Positions 13,647 to 13,700 of a DNA stretch of 13,700 nt are shown here, in pieces. A program made the position numbers and the translations under genes. The stretch covers positions 1-13,700 of the forward strand of contig CAYXJR010000103.1 of the NCBI GenBank assembly GCA_964465145.1, given 5' to 3'. The notes beneath the pieces were generated by a model. The model searched no databases. It saw only the letters and a program-made list of their open reading frames with translations, and was not told the DNA's origin. The DNA comes from JAUVKA01 sp964465145 (lineage in GTDB: Bacteria; Bacteroidota; Bacteroidia; Bacteroidales; UBA12481). Position 1 is the first letter of the stretch. The number at the start of each line of letters is the position of its first letter.

Positions 13647-13700
13647 ATGAAGACAAGATTTACTTTGCTAATGGCAATGGCCTTTTTGCTTACCGTCCCG
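13647..13700 (+). CDS. 5' end of an exported protein (partial)
   Basis: An ATG at 13647 opens MKTRFTLLMAMAFLLTVP, a typical Sec signal peptide start (two basic residues, then a hydrophobic core). The gene is cut by the window edge after 18 codons, so no function can be given. The upstream 200 bases are very AT-rich and contain no promoter that I can place confidently. Confidence 0.65.
   Translation, partial: MKTRFTLLMAMAFLLTVP

Noticed and set aside
1..13700. CRISPR arrays, tRNA genes, transposases, toxin-antitoxin or phage-defence systems
   Set aside because: I looked for regularly spaced repeats, tRNA-like stems and DDE or Y1 motifs and saw none. The XRE-membrane pair lacks toxin features.

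Overview
The window looks like a chromosomal stretch from a member of the Bacteroidota. Four observations support this. There is a LytS/LytTR-type sensor-regulator pair. Several predicted lipoproteins and Tat- or Sec-exported proteins are present. A DUF1080 lipoprotein sits next to a Tat-exported Gfo/Idh/MocA oxidoreductase. Several upstream regions carry the Bacteroidota -7 promoter motif TAnnTTTG, in the best case with a TTTG -33 box exactly 19 nt away. The DNA is AT-rich. No tRNA, rRNA, CRISPR array, transposase or phage gene is visible.

Layout. 1-2.4 kb: a 111-residue MotA/TolQ/ExbB-like membrane protein is divergent from a membrane histidine kinase and LytTR response regulator pair that overlap by 8 bp. 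2.4-3.55 kb: a minus-strand block holds a single-domain cupin and a small XRE-type repressor that is translationally coupled (ATGA overlap) to a small membrane protein. The repressor promoter overlaps an inverted repeat. 3.6-5.9 kb: a two-gene operon encodes a DUF1080 lipoprotein and a Tat-signal Gfo/Idh/MocA enzyme, a pairing that fits the 3-keto-glycoside route of glycoside cleavage. 5.9-6.5 kb: an exported Ig-like-domain gene is split by one frameshift. 6.58 kb: a perfect 28-bp palindrome lies just beyond an OsmC peroxidase gene. 7.3-8.6 kb: a kynureninase gene stands without other kynurenine-pathway genes. 8.6-9.1 kb: a GH95-type fucosidase is reduced to about 155 codons by two internal deletions. 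9.15-10.4 kb: an RhlE-type DEAD-box helicase. 10.47-12.26 kb: a 50-codon fragment of one C69 dipeptidase converges on an intact C69 dipeptidase on the other strand. 12.66-13.39 kb: a lipoprotein with a near-ideal promoter. 13.65 kb to the end: the first 18 codons of a divergent exported protein.

How the genes relate. The clearest functional units are the sensor/regulator pair, the repressor/membrane-protein pair and the DUF1080-oxidoreductase operon. The rest are housekeeping or stress genes mixed with decaying exported catabolic genes. Three broken genes (Ig-like protein, GH95, C69 fragment) lie within 5 kb, which suggests erosion of an accessory region, or assembly errors if the sequence is metagenomic. 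I do not see a clearly new defence or mobile system. The most interesting signals are the doubly deleted GH95 remnant, the inverted C69 paralogue remnant, the 28-bp palindrome and the operator-promoter overlap at the XRE gene.
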